Assembly (NCBI RefSeq): GCF_003171515.1
Contig: NC_089391.1
Location: 2,480,001 to 2,544,000, forward strand
Reading direction: 5' to 3'
From: Pyrenophora tritici-repentis
Taxonomy: Eukaryota > Ascomycota > Dothideomycetes > Pleosporales > Pleosporaceae
Length of the DNA: 64,000 nt
Position numbers and translations under genes: made by a program. The notes under the pieces were generated by a model that had not been told where the DNA came from, did no database searches, and saw only the letters and a program-made list of their open reading frames with translations. This document shows, one piece after another, positions 10,454 to 22,753 of this stretch; position 1 is the stretch's first letter; every line of letters begins with the position of its first letter.

Positions 10454-11509
10454 CTTTCTGGATTTACACCATTGTTTACAATACATATATATTACGGGCG
10501 ATTTCCATCGCTTGAATCAGCACACGGCACGTGCGGGGCGTTATCAAAAACCGTATTTTGGCGCAATATCAGTAACACCAGGATTCGTATGGTTCATTGC
10601 ATACCGATCAGGCAATCGCCGGTGGAGACGCTTTACATTTTCCTATATTATTTGATATTTCAGGATGATACCCACCCACACGCAACAAATTTGCTTTCCA
10701 GACACCAAGTGATTACATGGAGGGAGCTGCATATGGCAGATTGAAGAGTTGCATTTGGGCCCACGAGCCGTTCTAGATGGAGAGATCATATGCACGGGTA
10801 GAGGGATGTCGCATTGCTTGCCCATGTGAGCGTCAAAGGAGTTTTAGCTCCGACAGAACACGCCACCAGTATACATGAGAAGGCTACAATCAGCTGCTAG
10901 AGCACGCGCAGGATGTATATAGGAAATCTAGACTTTCTCGCTTCTAGGGCTGTACATATCTCACCATGTTTCGTGATGGAAAAGGTCAGCTCTCCGTGGT
11001 CTGGGCCCGGCCATTAACCACCAACAAACACTGACACAAAAGTAAAATCGGCATTTCCTGCTACTGTCGAGGCCATCACGATGTATGCGCAAGGCGAGTG
11101 CAATAACTTCCAATAGAACGTACCTGATGGCTAGCTTCGCGTCTGCAGGACGGCAAGGCGGACACTTTCGGGACTTTCCCCCGAGCATGCTTTATCCAGA
11201 TCGGAATATCGAGATTGTACACTTGTCCATGTTTGCCGCCTTTTGATGAGAAATCAGATCATATTTTACCGAGAAAGCCAACATCGAAGATTTAGGTGCA
11301 TACGCCGATCAGGGATCCGCTCACTAGGGTTCAGCACTATTATGACACGTGATATGCACTCTTTTTACTCCATCTGTACAGAGGGAAGTATTTATAGTCG
11401 GTATCTTATCCCGAGCCGGTCTTTACTGTTGTTGTATCATCGATCGTCTATGCAGGCCAAACGAAACAAAAGGAGGATCCACAGACAGCTGCAATGTGTT
11501 ACACAAGCA

Positions 11510-11556
<47 letters not shown>

Positions 11557-13007
11557 AACCCGCTAGAAGTTTCGGGGACCGCCAGGGCCCTAACAACGTG
11601 CTTCTCGAACCCTGTTTGTCGGGTTTTTCCTGCATTCGCGTTTGGTGTCGATCTTAACACCCTTGCCCTCCGCGGAGGTACTGTGGCCATGCGAGTTGCG
11701 TGGTCCAATTGAACACGCGTTTGTTCCAATGTTCTACCTCATGGAGCATTAGCCTGCACATCTTTTTACTGTGGTAAGATGCTGTTGTCCCATCCGTCGG
11801 CATATCGATTCGATGCTGCAGTCCAACATGGTGAAATCCTAGGCACATGTCGGGACGTTGTGCCGAGAACCAGGGTCTTGCTGTGGTGGATGTGCGCTTC
11901 CGATCAGAGGAACTTCCGCGGAGCTTCTTTGGTATGCGCGGCACTGTGTTAGTTAGCGAAGCGGCATTGGAAGCTTGTAGGATGGTGGGAGTTCGGCATG
12001 AGACCGGCATTGGACGGCATCCTTTACGTTCTCTCGAGCAGAAGATAGTGGTATAGCCTGACTCGAGACTAATCAAGTGTTTAGCCATGAGCACTTTCTT
12101 TGATATGCCGACGACGCTACGGAAAGATTTTCGCACCGACTTGTTGAAACTTGGGGTACTACGGCCTAGGAGGGTTATTTGCTTGGGCCATATTGAATAA
12201 GTGAGCTGACTCGGCGCTGCATGTATCCTTGTCTAGTACATTCTATACACGTGGGCACGAACAGAACTTACGGACAATTTTCTTGATCGCCAACTCAGCT
12301 ACAACTACCCTCGATCAGTACGCACGTACTCCGCGCTAGTTGCCTTGCCAAACAATCAGGATCACGTAGTAAGGCCTGGGCGATCATGCTAATACTTTTC
12401 ATCGTATAGATTGTACAGTAGTGGTAGAAGGATTCAGATACATCGTAGTAGTTCGGTGGTCCTAATTCCGTGGCATCTCATATCATGCGTGGCACGATTA
12501 AGCACCGAGCCAATCAATCACAGTCGCAACTTCCGCTACTATGACGATCTCCCGTCTCACTTGTCGCGACTTCACCTGTACCACCTACCTGCATCAACTG
12601 TCTGCTTGGCATCTTTACATCGCCTCCACATAGCACGCAGTATTTTTCGTGGTCACACGCTAGTCTTCATTCCCCATCGTGTTCTAGACGTTACCAGGTC
12701 ATATCGATTAGCGGCTGAGCCACAACACTCGCACCATTTTCTCAATTCGTGTCAGCTGCCACAGCGTTGACCCATTAGTAATTGGGGGGGCTTGCTTGAG
12801 TCGGTACGCATAAGGACACTCTAAGTGGCATGATGCTAATATGATATGTTGGTAGACGCCACGAGTGCCACTGGCATCACATGGTCACCTCTATCGCCAC
12901 AGTCTAGATCTTGTGCGCGCAAGACGACTGCTGGATCTCGGCTTCAGTTACTTGTCGCAGTCCGCCACGTATTCCAAGACCCCCGCTCCGCTGCCCAGAC
13001 ATCTGCC
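10454..13007. other. 2.5-kb gene-poor stretch with CA microsatellite
   Basis: No supported gene. The first few hundred bases should be the 3' UTR of the HMG-box gene and the last part the promoter of the DUF3074 gene. The longest frame is a 160-codon minus-strand one (12136-11654), without a recognisable motif or splice continuation. Frames through 11511-11554 just translate the CA repeat. I cannot tell by eye whether the region is a decayed repeat. Confidence 0.5.
11511..11554. repeat. (CA)22 microsatellite
   Basis: An uninterrupted CA dinucleotide run of 44 bp in noncoding sequence. Expected to be polymorphic between strains. Confidence 0.95.
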
Positions 13008-14402
13008 ATGACAGATTCTGGTGCTACCACCTCCGCGGGCCAATCTCCAGCACGCCAATACCTTGAACTGAACCATCTCAAGAAATCTGAGCTGCCCCAC
13101 CATCCATCCTACGGCAATGCGGTGTCCGAGCATACTGTAAGCCTGGTTGAGTTCTTCAACAGCCTCTTCGCCGAAGTACAAAAGACCAACTTCGATGAAG
13201 ACTTCAAAGCTTGTGGTACCTGGAGTCCCAAAAGTGGGCATGTGATGATGCCCTCGCTGGAAGACACAGGGGGCAGTGAGGTTGCGGTCCCAATCTCGGT
13301 CGAGAAGCGCATCAAAACAGTAAATGGAGCCAACTGGGCAGTAAGAACATCATATCATAGCGATGCCCACGTCAAGTTTTCCGAATTGGGTGAACTGCTA
13401 GCCAGAGATCATAGCCGCAACGAAGCTCTCTATACACCGAGTGCCCTCGATGCTGTAGAACTCTTAGCATGGGGCAAAGACGACTTGGCGAAAGCTTTGA
13501 GTGAATCAAACTACCGAGAAGCGATCCACAGCGTAGAGATGTTTAGTAAGTCTGATACTTTTCTAAGATTAATATTCTCTTTGGGGTTTCTGAACCAAGG
13601 AACGAGCCTGCTTACGCGACCTTGCAAAGCAACATGCCTCTGGCTTATACCATACCCACTTCATGAGTGTACAGGATCGCAAACATACGGCGAACAGCAG
13701 GGTTGAAGTGTATAGTATTTTTTCAAAAGGAAATATGGACGATCGCTATTTGTATCAAGTCATGGCACGGCGTTTTTGCTAACGTGGGCTAGTCTCCCAG
13801 ATGGTCCACACGATGCCGAAAATTGCTGGATGCGACCTGCTACAGCACCGTGTATTTCATCTACTAGTCATCACTACACAAACCTATCATGAAAAAAGCT
13901 CTTCCGAGCTCTCGCAGTCAATCACGGTCCAACTTCCAGTGGACTATGCCTCCTTCGCCGACGTCGATATCGTGAAGGCCAAAAGCCACGTGAGGACATC
14001 AGGATCTTCTTTGTGTTATCATTTTCCGCAAAGCATTGAGCGTCATGGAATTCAACCAAATGTCACACAGAAATCGCGTGAGGGTAAGAAATTGACAGAG
14101 GGCAAATACGTATCGCTAGAGCGGCTGCTCGCATCATCGACAAAGCCCTCGTTCGGTGACAACACGACACAGCAAACAGACACTGTTAAAGATGGCTATC
14201 ATCGTTGGGATATGGTAGGTTCTCAGGAGCTTCATGCAAAACTCGGGCTGATATGTTATAGATGACATTGAGTACAGCTGGTGGCATTACACGCATAGCG
14301 CCGAAAAGTATCCAGGAGAAGGAAACTGTGAATGCGATTGCAGAAGACGTAGACTATGTCCTTAATCATATCGCGAAACAGAGACGGGACCAGGCGCACT
14401 AG
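13008..14402 (+). CDS. DUF3074 (START-like) domain protein
   Basis: Three exons (13008-13545, 13793-14214, 14262-14402) give 366 residues. The pattern matches the fungal DUF3074 family, a START/Bet v1-like helix-grip fold suspected of binding a lipid or other hydrophobic ligand: KFSELGELLARDHSRNEALY, then MVHTMPKIAG, DLLQHRVFHLLVITT, SITVQLPVDYASF, EGKYVSLERL, and after intron 2 TLSTAGGITRIAPKSIQEK with a terminal helix. Intron 1 is 247 nt, about five times the local norm; splicing TTTA|GTAAGT to GCTAG|TCTCC gives MFISQMVHTMPK. An 81-nt in-frame segment 13990-14070 with intron-like ends (GTGAGG..CACACAG) might also be removed, shortening the protein by 27 residues. The start MTDSG was chosen over the in-frame ATG at 12846, whose extra residues look untranslated. 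No experimental function is known to me. Confidence 0.75.
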
Positions 14403-14974
14403 GCGTCGCTAGGTATCACTGCGGGTCATGGGTATTAACGCCGTCTCTCCGCTGGGTCATCGATAGGTCTTCCTTGGTGGCGGATTAGTGTTACGCCTAA
14501 TGTATAATGCTACAGAAATCTGACTGTGTAGCATATATTTTCGTGAATGACGTTGTGCAGCAGCAGGTGGCTCTGTCATCGGCTTGTTTCCGAGTCACGT
14601 TCGGAACGGCCAAGTGGGGAGCAGATGCGCATCCGGGTCGCGTGGCTGTGGTTTCTGCGCGCTTCTACTCCATCACTCAGCCTCGCGCCGGACAGCCACG
14701 AAGCATAGTGTACTCACCTCCTACTTAGTTGTAATTACTTCACACATCAATAGCATTTAATACCCCTCTACCACTTCTGTGACCAGTTCCAAGCCTCCCT
14801 TGTGCACCTGAGTGTTAGGCTTCTAGCGAGACCGTACCTATTAATACACGCAGCCACCACGTCGCAGCTCAAACACGAGCTTCCAGCCAAGCCAATCTGC
14901 CACTCGTCTTTTGTTAGGAATCGGGGGTGTTGGATAGTAATAGTGACTCCAAGCGCGCAGAGGAAGCCGTTACC
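14403..14974. other. Intergenic between DUF3074 gene and coiled-coil gene
   Basis: The gap holds the terminator of one plus-strand gene and the promoter of the next. No further element is recognisable. Confidence 0.6.
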
Positions 14975-17900
14975 ATGCAGAACTATGGGCAAGTACTGGG
15001 CTACCAGCGTCCAGAAAGCACAGCGAGCTTCACAGAACAACAAGCACCCCTTCCACCGATTCCGCCGCCACCACCTGGATACGGAGGTATGCCCACACCT
15101 TGGGATGATAAATGCAACCATAGAGTAGGGCGCTGACATGAGTGTAAAGCACACCAAGGATACCAGTCTGCTACACCCCAAGTGCACAGCCAATGGGCTG
15201 CGCCAACGCCGACTCACACATCGAATCCATGGAACCATTCACAGCAAAATGTGACAGGAGGTTATAATCCAGGAACATATGGGACGATGCCTGGGGCACA
15301 GCACCCATCATATCCTCCGCAACAGGATCAACCTCCTCCACCTCCACCGAAACCCTATGGCTTCGCAGCGGCAGTCCAACGGGAAGCCGAGAAGCAGCAG
15401 CAAAATTATATGAACACCCAGAATTGGCCCCAGGAACAGCAACAGAATGCAGGGTTTGGGCATCACGCAGGGGGGTACTCTGTGCAAGGGATACCACCCC
15501 CGCCTTCAGCTACACCGGGAGGCTCGCAATATAACTCTGTCCCAGGAGGGCGGCCCAGCTCCATTTATGGTGCAAATCTACCAGGGTCATACGCATCAGG
15601 TGCGCCTCAGCAGGCCTCCATAGCCACCACCCCGAACGAACAGCAATCGACATATACACCACCTTTTCAGTCTGGACCGGATGTACAATCATACGGGATA
15701 TCAAACACGAACACAGGATCAGGCAGCACATGGGTCGTCCCACCGCCAAACTCTGCATGGCAGCAGGCACATCACGCGCCGCCACAGGGCGCTGTCGGCC
15801 AATCTACCGATCCGAGTTTCTACACACAGGGATATCAGGGCACACAATCTATACATCAGTCTCACCAACCACCACCTCTTCCACCACGGCCTGTTCAGCA
15901 CCCAGGAAAGCCTCAACCCCAACTCCAACATAACCAAGCTCAGTATGGAGCGCAAGAACAGTTCCAGTATACTCCACAGGTGCAGTTCTCAGCACAGCAA
16001 GGGCAGCCACCAATACCTACTGCTTACAATCAGACTACATACGACCAACCGATACAGCAACCTACGCAATATCCTCACTCTCAAAGTCATTGGCAGTCCC
16101 CACCGCAACCTGATGCTACCCTTGCCCAACAAAATGTACAGTCGTCACTCGAATCTCAGCAGACAGCTTGGCAGACAGGAGCTTTGTCGCAGGGTTCATT
16201 CCACGGACAGCAGCATTCAAATGTCTCTAACGAAGAGATTCCAGCGCGTACTTCACTAAATCGAACTGATACTGCCCAGTCAAACGTCTCTGCGCCAGAC
16301 TTTCCTCATCATTCAATTCCACAAAGTCAGCCTGTGTCGCCAATATCTAATCGCGCCAGTATTAGTACTGCATCTGGCTATGAGCCTGGCTCAAGACGCA
16401 ATGACTCTATAAGTTCCGTCGCTCTAGCTAATCTGCATGCTCAACGCGCAGAGAACCGAGTATCCTCTCCTAAGCCCGCCTCGCCTAGCCTTCCTATGCC
16501 ATCTGCACCTCGGGATGATAAGTCCAAGTTTAGTGTTTTAGCTGCTGGAGCTCCTTCAGACTGGGAACATCTGGGCCAAAGTGAAGAAGTTAACGATGAG
16601 GCCCTTTTCGGTGTCAAGGACAAGAAGGACGAAGCGGTCCAGCCGACTGGTTTTGAACTACCGGCTCATGTTCCCTCACCTCCTCCTATGCATGATTGGC
16701 CAAGTCCAGCGACATATTTCGTTCCGTTAGCATCGAATGAATGGAATGCAAATCCTGTGCCGACTACTCCACAAGTTACACAAGAGGGCTGTGTCGTCGA
16801 AGATGCGATTGTCGCGCCCTTGAGAACAACTCCCAGGCCTACACAAGGCGGTCAACATCCTGTTCCAGAGAGCATCGATCGAAACGCCACAAGATACACT
16901 AGTCAAGATCATACCGCAGATCTCAATGCCAAAGATGATGTCATTAAACAGCTACAGGCAGAATTACAGCAGGAGAGAGAGCACTCCAAAATTGAAATGG
17001 AGATATTCAAAGCTGATAAACAAAAGCTTGACTCTGAAACTGAGGCTTCGAGGAAGCATACATCAAGCGAGATGGATGTTTTACGTGAACAAATTGAGAC
17101 AATGAGGATTGCTGCGGACCAAGCTAGTGCCAACTCTGAAGCCTCGGCCAAGGAGAATGGTGTAACACTTGAGAGATTGAAAGAAGATGTGGAAGGGAAA
17201 GAGCAGAACATCAAAGAGCGAGACGAAACCATCGCCGAACTGCGACGCGAAGTTGATGCCGAAAGGGCGAGAGAGACACCAAATCCCACATTTGCTGACC
17301 TCATTCCGGATCTTGACCCATGGTATGTTGGCTCGCTGGAGAGATATGTTGCTATGCTTCGTGGAGAGGCAAGCGAACCACAAGTTGAGGAGAAGATCAA
17401 GATATTCAAGGCTTTCATGAAAGCTGAATCGGAGATACGGGGAATTGACTACTTCGACGTCCCACCTCAATCACCTACAATAGACCCAGAGGCATCACAA
17501 CAGCAACATCAGTCCACGCGCTCCCGAGGAGCTTCTAACGATTCTACAGGAAAACCGCATCTGAACGTACAGGTACCACAGGATTCAGCTGACGAGGACG
17601 AGGATGACTATCAATACAGTCCGGGTGGGCGACCTATTTTGATGCAAAGAAACACACTTACACGCGCCGAAGCCACACTTGTGCACCCCTCCGCGCCTCC
17701 TTCTGTGCAATCAACCACGATCTTGACCCCGACGAGCTCAGTGGACGATGACACCAACAAGACCCCAGTCCAATCTCATCCGGAAGAATGGTCGCCGCCG
17801 AAATACAAGGCTTATGTGCCATCTGCAAGCACGTCAGCCTCACCTGTTGCACTGGGACATGGACATAGAATGCCAATTTCTGCTGTTCCGAGCGCAGCTT

Positions 17901-19306
17901 CGCCATCTGGCCGTAGCAGCAGCAAGGGTCAAGATGAGATTTTCTTTGGTGCGAATCAACCACACACGCAAAAGCCTATCAGTAGACCTTCTAGTCGTGA
18001 GACTAGTGTTCCTGTACCTGCGCCACTGACTTTTAGCGCAAGACGCCCACTTTCCGCTGTTTATCCTTCCAAGCTCAGTCCAAACGAGATCTTGGATGCG
18101 CTGCTACCCAGCAATACCACTCGAGATATCCCATGCGAACAATTGCAGGACCTCAGAACTAAGCTTGTTAGTGTCGGTTCAAAGACAAACGACATTGACG
18201 CAGTCACAAAGTCCTGGGAAGCCTCGGCATCTCGCATCCGTCGGGGAAAAGATGACGCACGCCGCAAACGTGAGGAAGAGAACGAGGAAAACAACGAGGA
18301 CTTGTTCAATAGTAACGAGATCTCATATGCAGAGATGAACGAGCTAGAAGACGAGTTCAAGCAGAAGGAAGCAGAGTTGAAGGCACAAGAGGACAAGGAC
18401 GAATACGAGAGTTATGTGACTTCTGTATTTGACCCAATGTATTCCGAACTCCAGCAAGAGATCCTTGCACTCATGGACTTGTATCGTCAAGTGGAATACC
18501 AACTCCAGACTTCGGCGTCTGGGCTCAAGAGTCTACAAAGCGACTACGTTCCAAGCACTACGGATTGTCTTGAACTCCTAAAAGATTTGCATGAGCAAGT
18601 GGAGAAGAGGCATGAAAGTGTCGCACAGCTCATCGCAAATCGTGACAAGCGTCACAAGAAGACGGAAATACAGCCTCTTTACGTTGCAGGTAACATCAGC
18701 AAGATGAAGATTATGGAGAAGCGATACCAAGATGCGGAGGAGCAGGCTGTGCTAAAAGCCAAGCACGATAAAACTGCTCGTATGATCAAGCTCATCGATA
18801 CCGCGGAAGATGCCGTCGTTGAGGCAGTGAGCGCGGATCAACAAGACACTGTCTCCATTGTCACGCATCTCAGGGAGATGGCTGATAGCACAAGTGATGC
18901 AGCGGTCTTGTTCCGCGCGCAAGCTACCATCAAGGCCCTGAAAGCGTCATCGAAAGACCTTCTTTCCCTCTTCAACGCGTTGAAAGTTAAGCTCAACAAT
19001 GTCATTATCGATGCTGAGGTTGCGCAGTTGAAATATGAGGGTATGAATGCAGAGCGCATACTTAAGCTGCAGATGGATCGAGTCGACAATGAAAGAAAGA
19101 CGGCGGAGGAGTTTGAGAGGAAGATGGAGGATTTGGAAAGTGATGAGGTGGAGATTGGGGAGTTGATACAGATGAAGATGGGGAAGGGTGGTGAGAAGAA
19201 TGGGGGTGGAGATTCGGTGCAAGAGAAGACGGGAGGGGTTAGTGAGAAGGAGGAGAGGATGCGTATGGCGCTTGAGGCGGCCAAGAGGAGGAATGGTGAT
19301 ATATGA
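14975..19306 (+). CDS. Large Pro/Gln-rich coiled-coil protein of unknown function
   Basis: Two exons (14975-15086 and 15150-19306, intron 63 nt) give 1422 residues. I do not recognise a named family. Residues ~1-600 are low in complexity: proline stretches (PLPPIPPPPPGYG; PPPPPPKPYGF) suit SH3 or WW ligands, followed by Gln/Ser/Pro-rich sequence. A coiled coil follows at ~628-746 (heptad-like AKDDVIKQLQAELQQEREH and onward). A compact ordered block sits at ~750-810 (TFADLIPDLDPWYVGSLERY, EKIKIFKAFMKAESEIRGID). After a second disordered stretch the C-terminal ~400 residues (1018-1420) are almost wholly helical, rich in Glu/Lys, with SYAEMNELEDEFKQKEAELK and several more coils. This architecture suits a scaffold at the cytoskeleton or membranes; that is inference. 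An in-frame upstream ATG at 14927 would add 16 residues. It converges with the oxygenase gene, 89 bp away. Confidence 0.82.
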
Positions 19307-19395
19307 CGGAGTAGCATCATGGGCCATCATGTCTTGTTGTAAAATTCGACACATTTTTATTTGTTATTGATCTATTACAGTCTTGCTCAACCTTA

Positions 19396-20545
19396 CTACA
19401 TCTTCTCCTCATCTTCCTCCAAATGCGTCGTCCGATCAATGTCCAACCTCTTTTGAAAGTACTCGCCCACGCCAAACTCTTCATACCGCTTACCCTCCTG
19501 CCGCAGATGCTCCAAAACAGCCACCCTCGCATCCTCATTCGGGCTGAAGAAGAAGGGCATACTGTACCTCTCTTCCCCACCGATATTCCGCACCCGATGC
19601 ACAGTACTCTGCCACGTACCACCCGTAACCAACTTGAGGAAATCCGCGATATTCACCACAAAAGTATTGGGCTCAGGGTGCACGGGGACCCAGATGCCAT
19701 TTGCATTCAGGACCTCGAGTGCCGGGTAGGTGGTGCGGCTCTGGCAGACGAGTGTGAACCAGCAAAAGTCTGTGTGCGCACCGATGCCCACATCCGACTG
19801 GCTTTCTTGCGGTGGGTAATGGACTGCGCGGACGTTTGTCATGGGGTGTGTGGAGATGTTGTCGAAGTGTGTTTCGGGGAGGTCGAGGGCAAGGGCGAAG
19901 ATGTGTAGCATGCGCTTGCTGAACTCGAACATGGAGCGGTAGTAGCGGTAGATTGCCGGGCGGAAGAAGAGGGCGGATGGGTGTGTCGGCCACTGGTTGC
20001 GCGGTGTGTGGACGTGAGGTGGAGGCGTCGATGTGAGGAGGGAGAGTTGCTCAGGGTCAGTAAAGTCTTCGCCCATGAGGAAACCTTCTTTGAGGTCTAG
20101 CTCTATGGTTAGTAGATTGTCGTATATATTGTTGAGTGGGTTGAGACATACCTCCTCGTGTGCTGGGATCCAGCTTGCCTTCTAGGAAAGCCTCGTATCC
20201 TCTGAACTTCTCCGTCTTTTGGTTATGTGTTTCCATCTTGATGTCTGTGGGTAGGGCAAAGTATTCCCTTAAAGCATCAAAGGTGCCCTCCAATACTGCA
20301 TCGTCCACTCCGTGGTTTACTGCGTAGAAGAATCCAATGTCTCGACATGCAGCACCCACTTCCCTGGCTAGCTCTTTCCTGTCCTCGAGGTTGTCCGAAT
20401 ATATTCGTTGAAAGTCGATTTTGGGAAGTGCTGTGAATGTTTCTTTGGCAGCAGCGCCTTTGAGCACCCGTCTCCTGCCAGGTACACCGCCATCATGGTA
20501 GTGAACCCAGGTATCTGTGTGTGTTTGTGTAGTGGTGGTCGACAT
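19396..20545 (-). CDS. 2-oxoglutarate/Fe(II)-dependent oxygenase (isopenicillin-N-synthase-like)
   Basis: Two exons (20545-20152 and 20102-19396, intron 49 nt) give 366 residues. The N-terminal DIOX_N half contains PKIDFQRIYSDNLEDRK and ACRDIGFFYAVNHGV. The C-terminal jelly-roll carries the iron triad H241-x-D243 (GAHTDFCWFTL) and H300 (STVHRV), and the 2-oxoglutarate-binding R310-x-S312 (ERYSMPFF). Enzymes of this family hydroxylate, desaturate or cyclise small molecules with O2 and 2-oxoglutarate; the substrate is not predictable. No polyketide, peptide or terpene synthase lies nearby, so the window gives no support for a secondary-metabolite cluster. An in-frame ATG 14 codons upstream was rejected in favour of MSTTTTQ. 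Its 3' end faces that of the coiled-coil gene across 89 bp, so the transcripts probably overlap. Confidence 0.9.
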
Positions 20546-22174
20546 GATGAATGCCACGAGTGATTGCTTTCTTTTCTCACTCCTCAACTATGAATTGGAA
20601 CGAAATAAGGGGAGATTTCGAAATGAGAGCAATTATGCAGAGCCAGTGAGCCACCAGCGGCGGGACGTTCCGCAACCTTAATACGCAAAACGGCCATCCA
20701 CACCTACTTTGCTGGTCGGGTTTTCTTAGCTGAAAGGAGAGGAGCGCCGATTCTCACGCTGGAGATGGTTCCGCAGGCCAATGAATGCCGACCACGTCGT
20801 GGATCAAGGCGTAATTGTGGCATGAGCATGAAGCACACCCGCATGTGCGCGCATGTAAAGTGATGTGATTTCATAAACATCACAAGGCTTGCGCTTTCGG
20901 ACGAGAGCGCATGCTAAGCCGTTTCGCCACAACTCACCGGAGTTTGGGCTCACTTGTCTAGCTGCATAACGGAGTGTGTTCTGGAGCCGGTATAGCGCAT
21001 AGTCGACGGATGGATCGATGGTGTGGTGGGTGGGAAAACTCTGGGATCCTACAGGCCTGATGCGAACTACTCGCGTACTGCGGTTACTTTTGAGCCTGAT
21101 ATATACCCGGCATCTGCAGATTCCTTGGTCTCTGCTCGTTATTCCCTTTCAGAATCTCGGAGACGGTTGCCCGTAGTTTTACGTCATACTCACGTGTATG
21201 GCATGCGTTCGGGTACTACATGTAGATCTGCAGCAGCCACGGCATGTTGCCAAATTATCCTCAAAATCAAATTGGAAGGTCCAACCCGACGATGCCGAAG
21301 ACTGGCTAACTGCGCGAATAGCTTACCAAGCCATCGGGTAGCGGAGGTGAGCGCGATTTGGTGGGATCCTTCGTACCATTGTTGCAGCGTTCTAACGGCT
21401 CTTTCCTGCTGATCTCGGCATTTATAACCCGTCTGCTCAGTCCACTCTTGGCTAAATACGTCCCTGGAAATGATTCAAACAGCGATACCGGGACATGGGT
21501 TTTGCGAAAGCAAAGACTTGGAGTCGATGTGAAGCTATGCCCCACCGTGGTGGATGTCGGTAATCCCCGCGCATGGCGCTTGCCTCTTGCCGAACAACGG
21601 ACTTGAAATGATAGTTTCTAGTTTCGTCCTATCGGAAAATAGTATGGTCTGTAAACAAAATTAAGGCCTGAAACATGACAAGGCCGAGGCGCAGAGCAAT
21701 ACTTGAAAGAAGATGAGCGTTGTAACTCAGCCGCGTTCGCGCTCTAGTACGTCCGAAGACCCGCGGGTATCATGATACAACAGTAACGATGCGACGCAAC
21801 TAGAGGTGGTTGCCACGACGAATAATCGATAAGATGTCGAGGGAGTCCCGGTAGAGTGCTTGTAGGTCGTCAAACATACGATGCAAGCTAATATCATTAT
21901 AGCTAACCGGACCGAAAAGATCTTGCTCGACACTCTGACAGATAGCGCAAATACAATAAATGCCATGCTCTAAGTAGGGTAGAGTTTCAGACGAGTATAG
22001 CAAATGCCACCAACTCCCATTTGCCTACGATAGAGTAGCAACTCTTAGGGATATCATGAAAATAGGTAAAGAAACAAAAGCCGTTTCAACTGCCCCGGGC
22101 TAGCTCATGTGGATACAAGCGATCCACTTACAGTGTCGCGCGAGGTTGTTGGGCATGGCAAGTATGGTTGAAGC
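20546..22174. other. Intergenic, 1.6 kb
   Basis: This lies upstream of the oxygenase and downstream of the DUF3602 gene. Open frames (for example 21023-21412, plus) lack domains, signal peptides and plausible splice partners. Nothing further is recognisable. Confidence 0.5.
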
Positions 22175-22753
22175 CTACTTCTTGCCCAGCTTGTTCAAAA
22201 GGTCCTTGCCTTTACCGAGCAGACCCTTTCCAGCACCCTGATCCTCGCGCTTGGCATCCTCACTGTTGCGCTTGGCCTCTTCGCCAATGACATTCGCAGC
22301 ACCCCCTCGGCCATAGTGTTTGGGACCCTGGACCTCCGGCTGTGGTGTACTATCGACGTCCTGGGCCGCGCGCGCAAGTTCAGGGTGTTGAGGGTCGTTG
22401 CGGGCCATGTTTCCAGTGCCGCCGCGACCTGTCGTATACGTGTCGCATTTGAGCGTCGGCGTGACGAGATCTTCTGGCTTCGGATAATTGGTCGGGTCGT
22501 CTTTCGCGATGTTTCCTGATACACGTCAGTGCAGGTTCTAAAGCCCGGTCGTGTGGAGCCGCCGATGGAACGGTAAGCTATGGACCGTGTGCTTCATACG
22601 AGGTAGGAAACATTTCGAGACTGATTGCTCCTCTGTCTACTAGCTGGGCGCTACAGAACTGTGATCCAAGACTTGTATGAACAAGAAGGACTTACCAGCA
22701 CCCCCGCGCCCGTGTGAGGCCACGCGCTGATAATCGGCTGGTCGAGTAGCCAT
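22175..22753 (-). CDS. DUF3602 protein with GRGG repeats (Par32-like)
   Basis: Two exons (22753-22696 and 22515-22175) with a long 180-nt intron give 132 residues. The protein carries the repeated motif of the family: SHGRGGAGNIAKDD, TTGRGGTGNMARND and YGRGGAANVIGEEA, each a GRGG followed by N; intron 1 splits the first. DUF3602 proteins include yeast Par32, which binds and inhibits ammonium transporters under TORC1 control; whether this one has that role is unknown. The C terminus (GKGLLGKGKDLLNKLGKK) is a basic amphipathic helix that could contact membranes. The rest is hydrophilic and probably disordered. Phase and motif continuity across the intron (GA|GN) make the model firm despite the small size. 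Confidence 0.85.

Noticed and set aside
11243..11729. Frames with Thr-His or Cys-Val runs
   Set aside because: They translate the CA microsatellite in several phases on both strands.
11654..12136. 160-codon minus-strand frame
   Set aside because: No recognisable domain, no signal peptide and no splice partner; composition looks like noncoding DNA. Kept as intergenic.
12846..13007. N-terminal extension of the DUF3074 protein
   Set aside because: Extra residues have no family support; the ATG at 13008 gives a natural start.
19423..19908. 161-codon plus-strand frame
   Set aside because: Antisense to the 2OG oxygenase, whose iron-binding motifs fix the coding strand.
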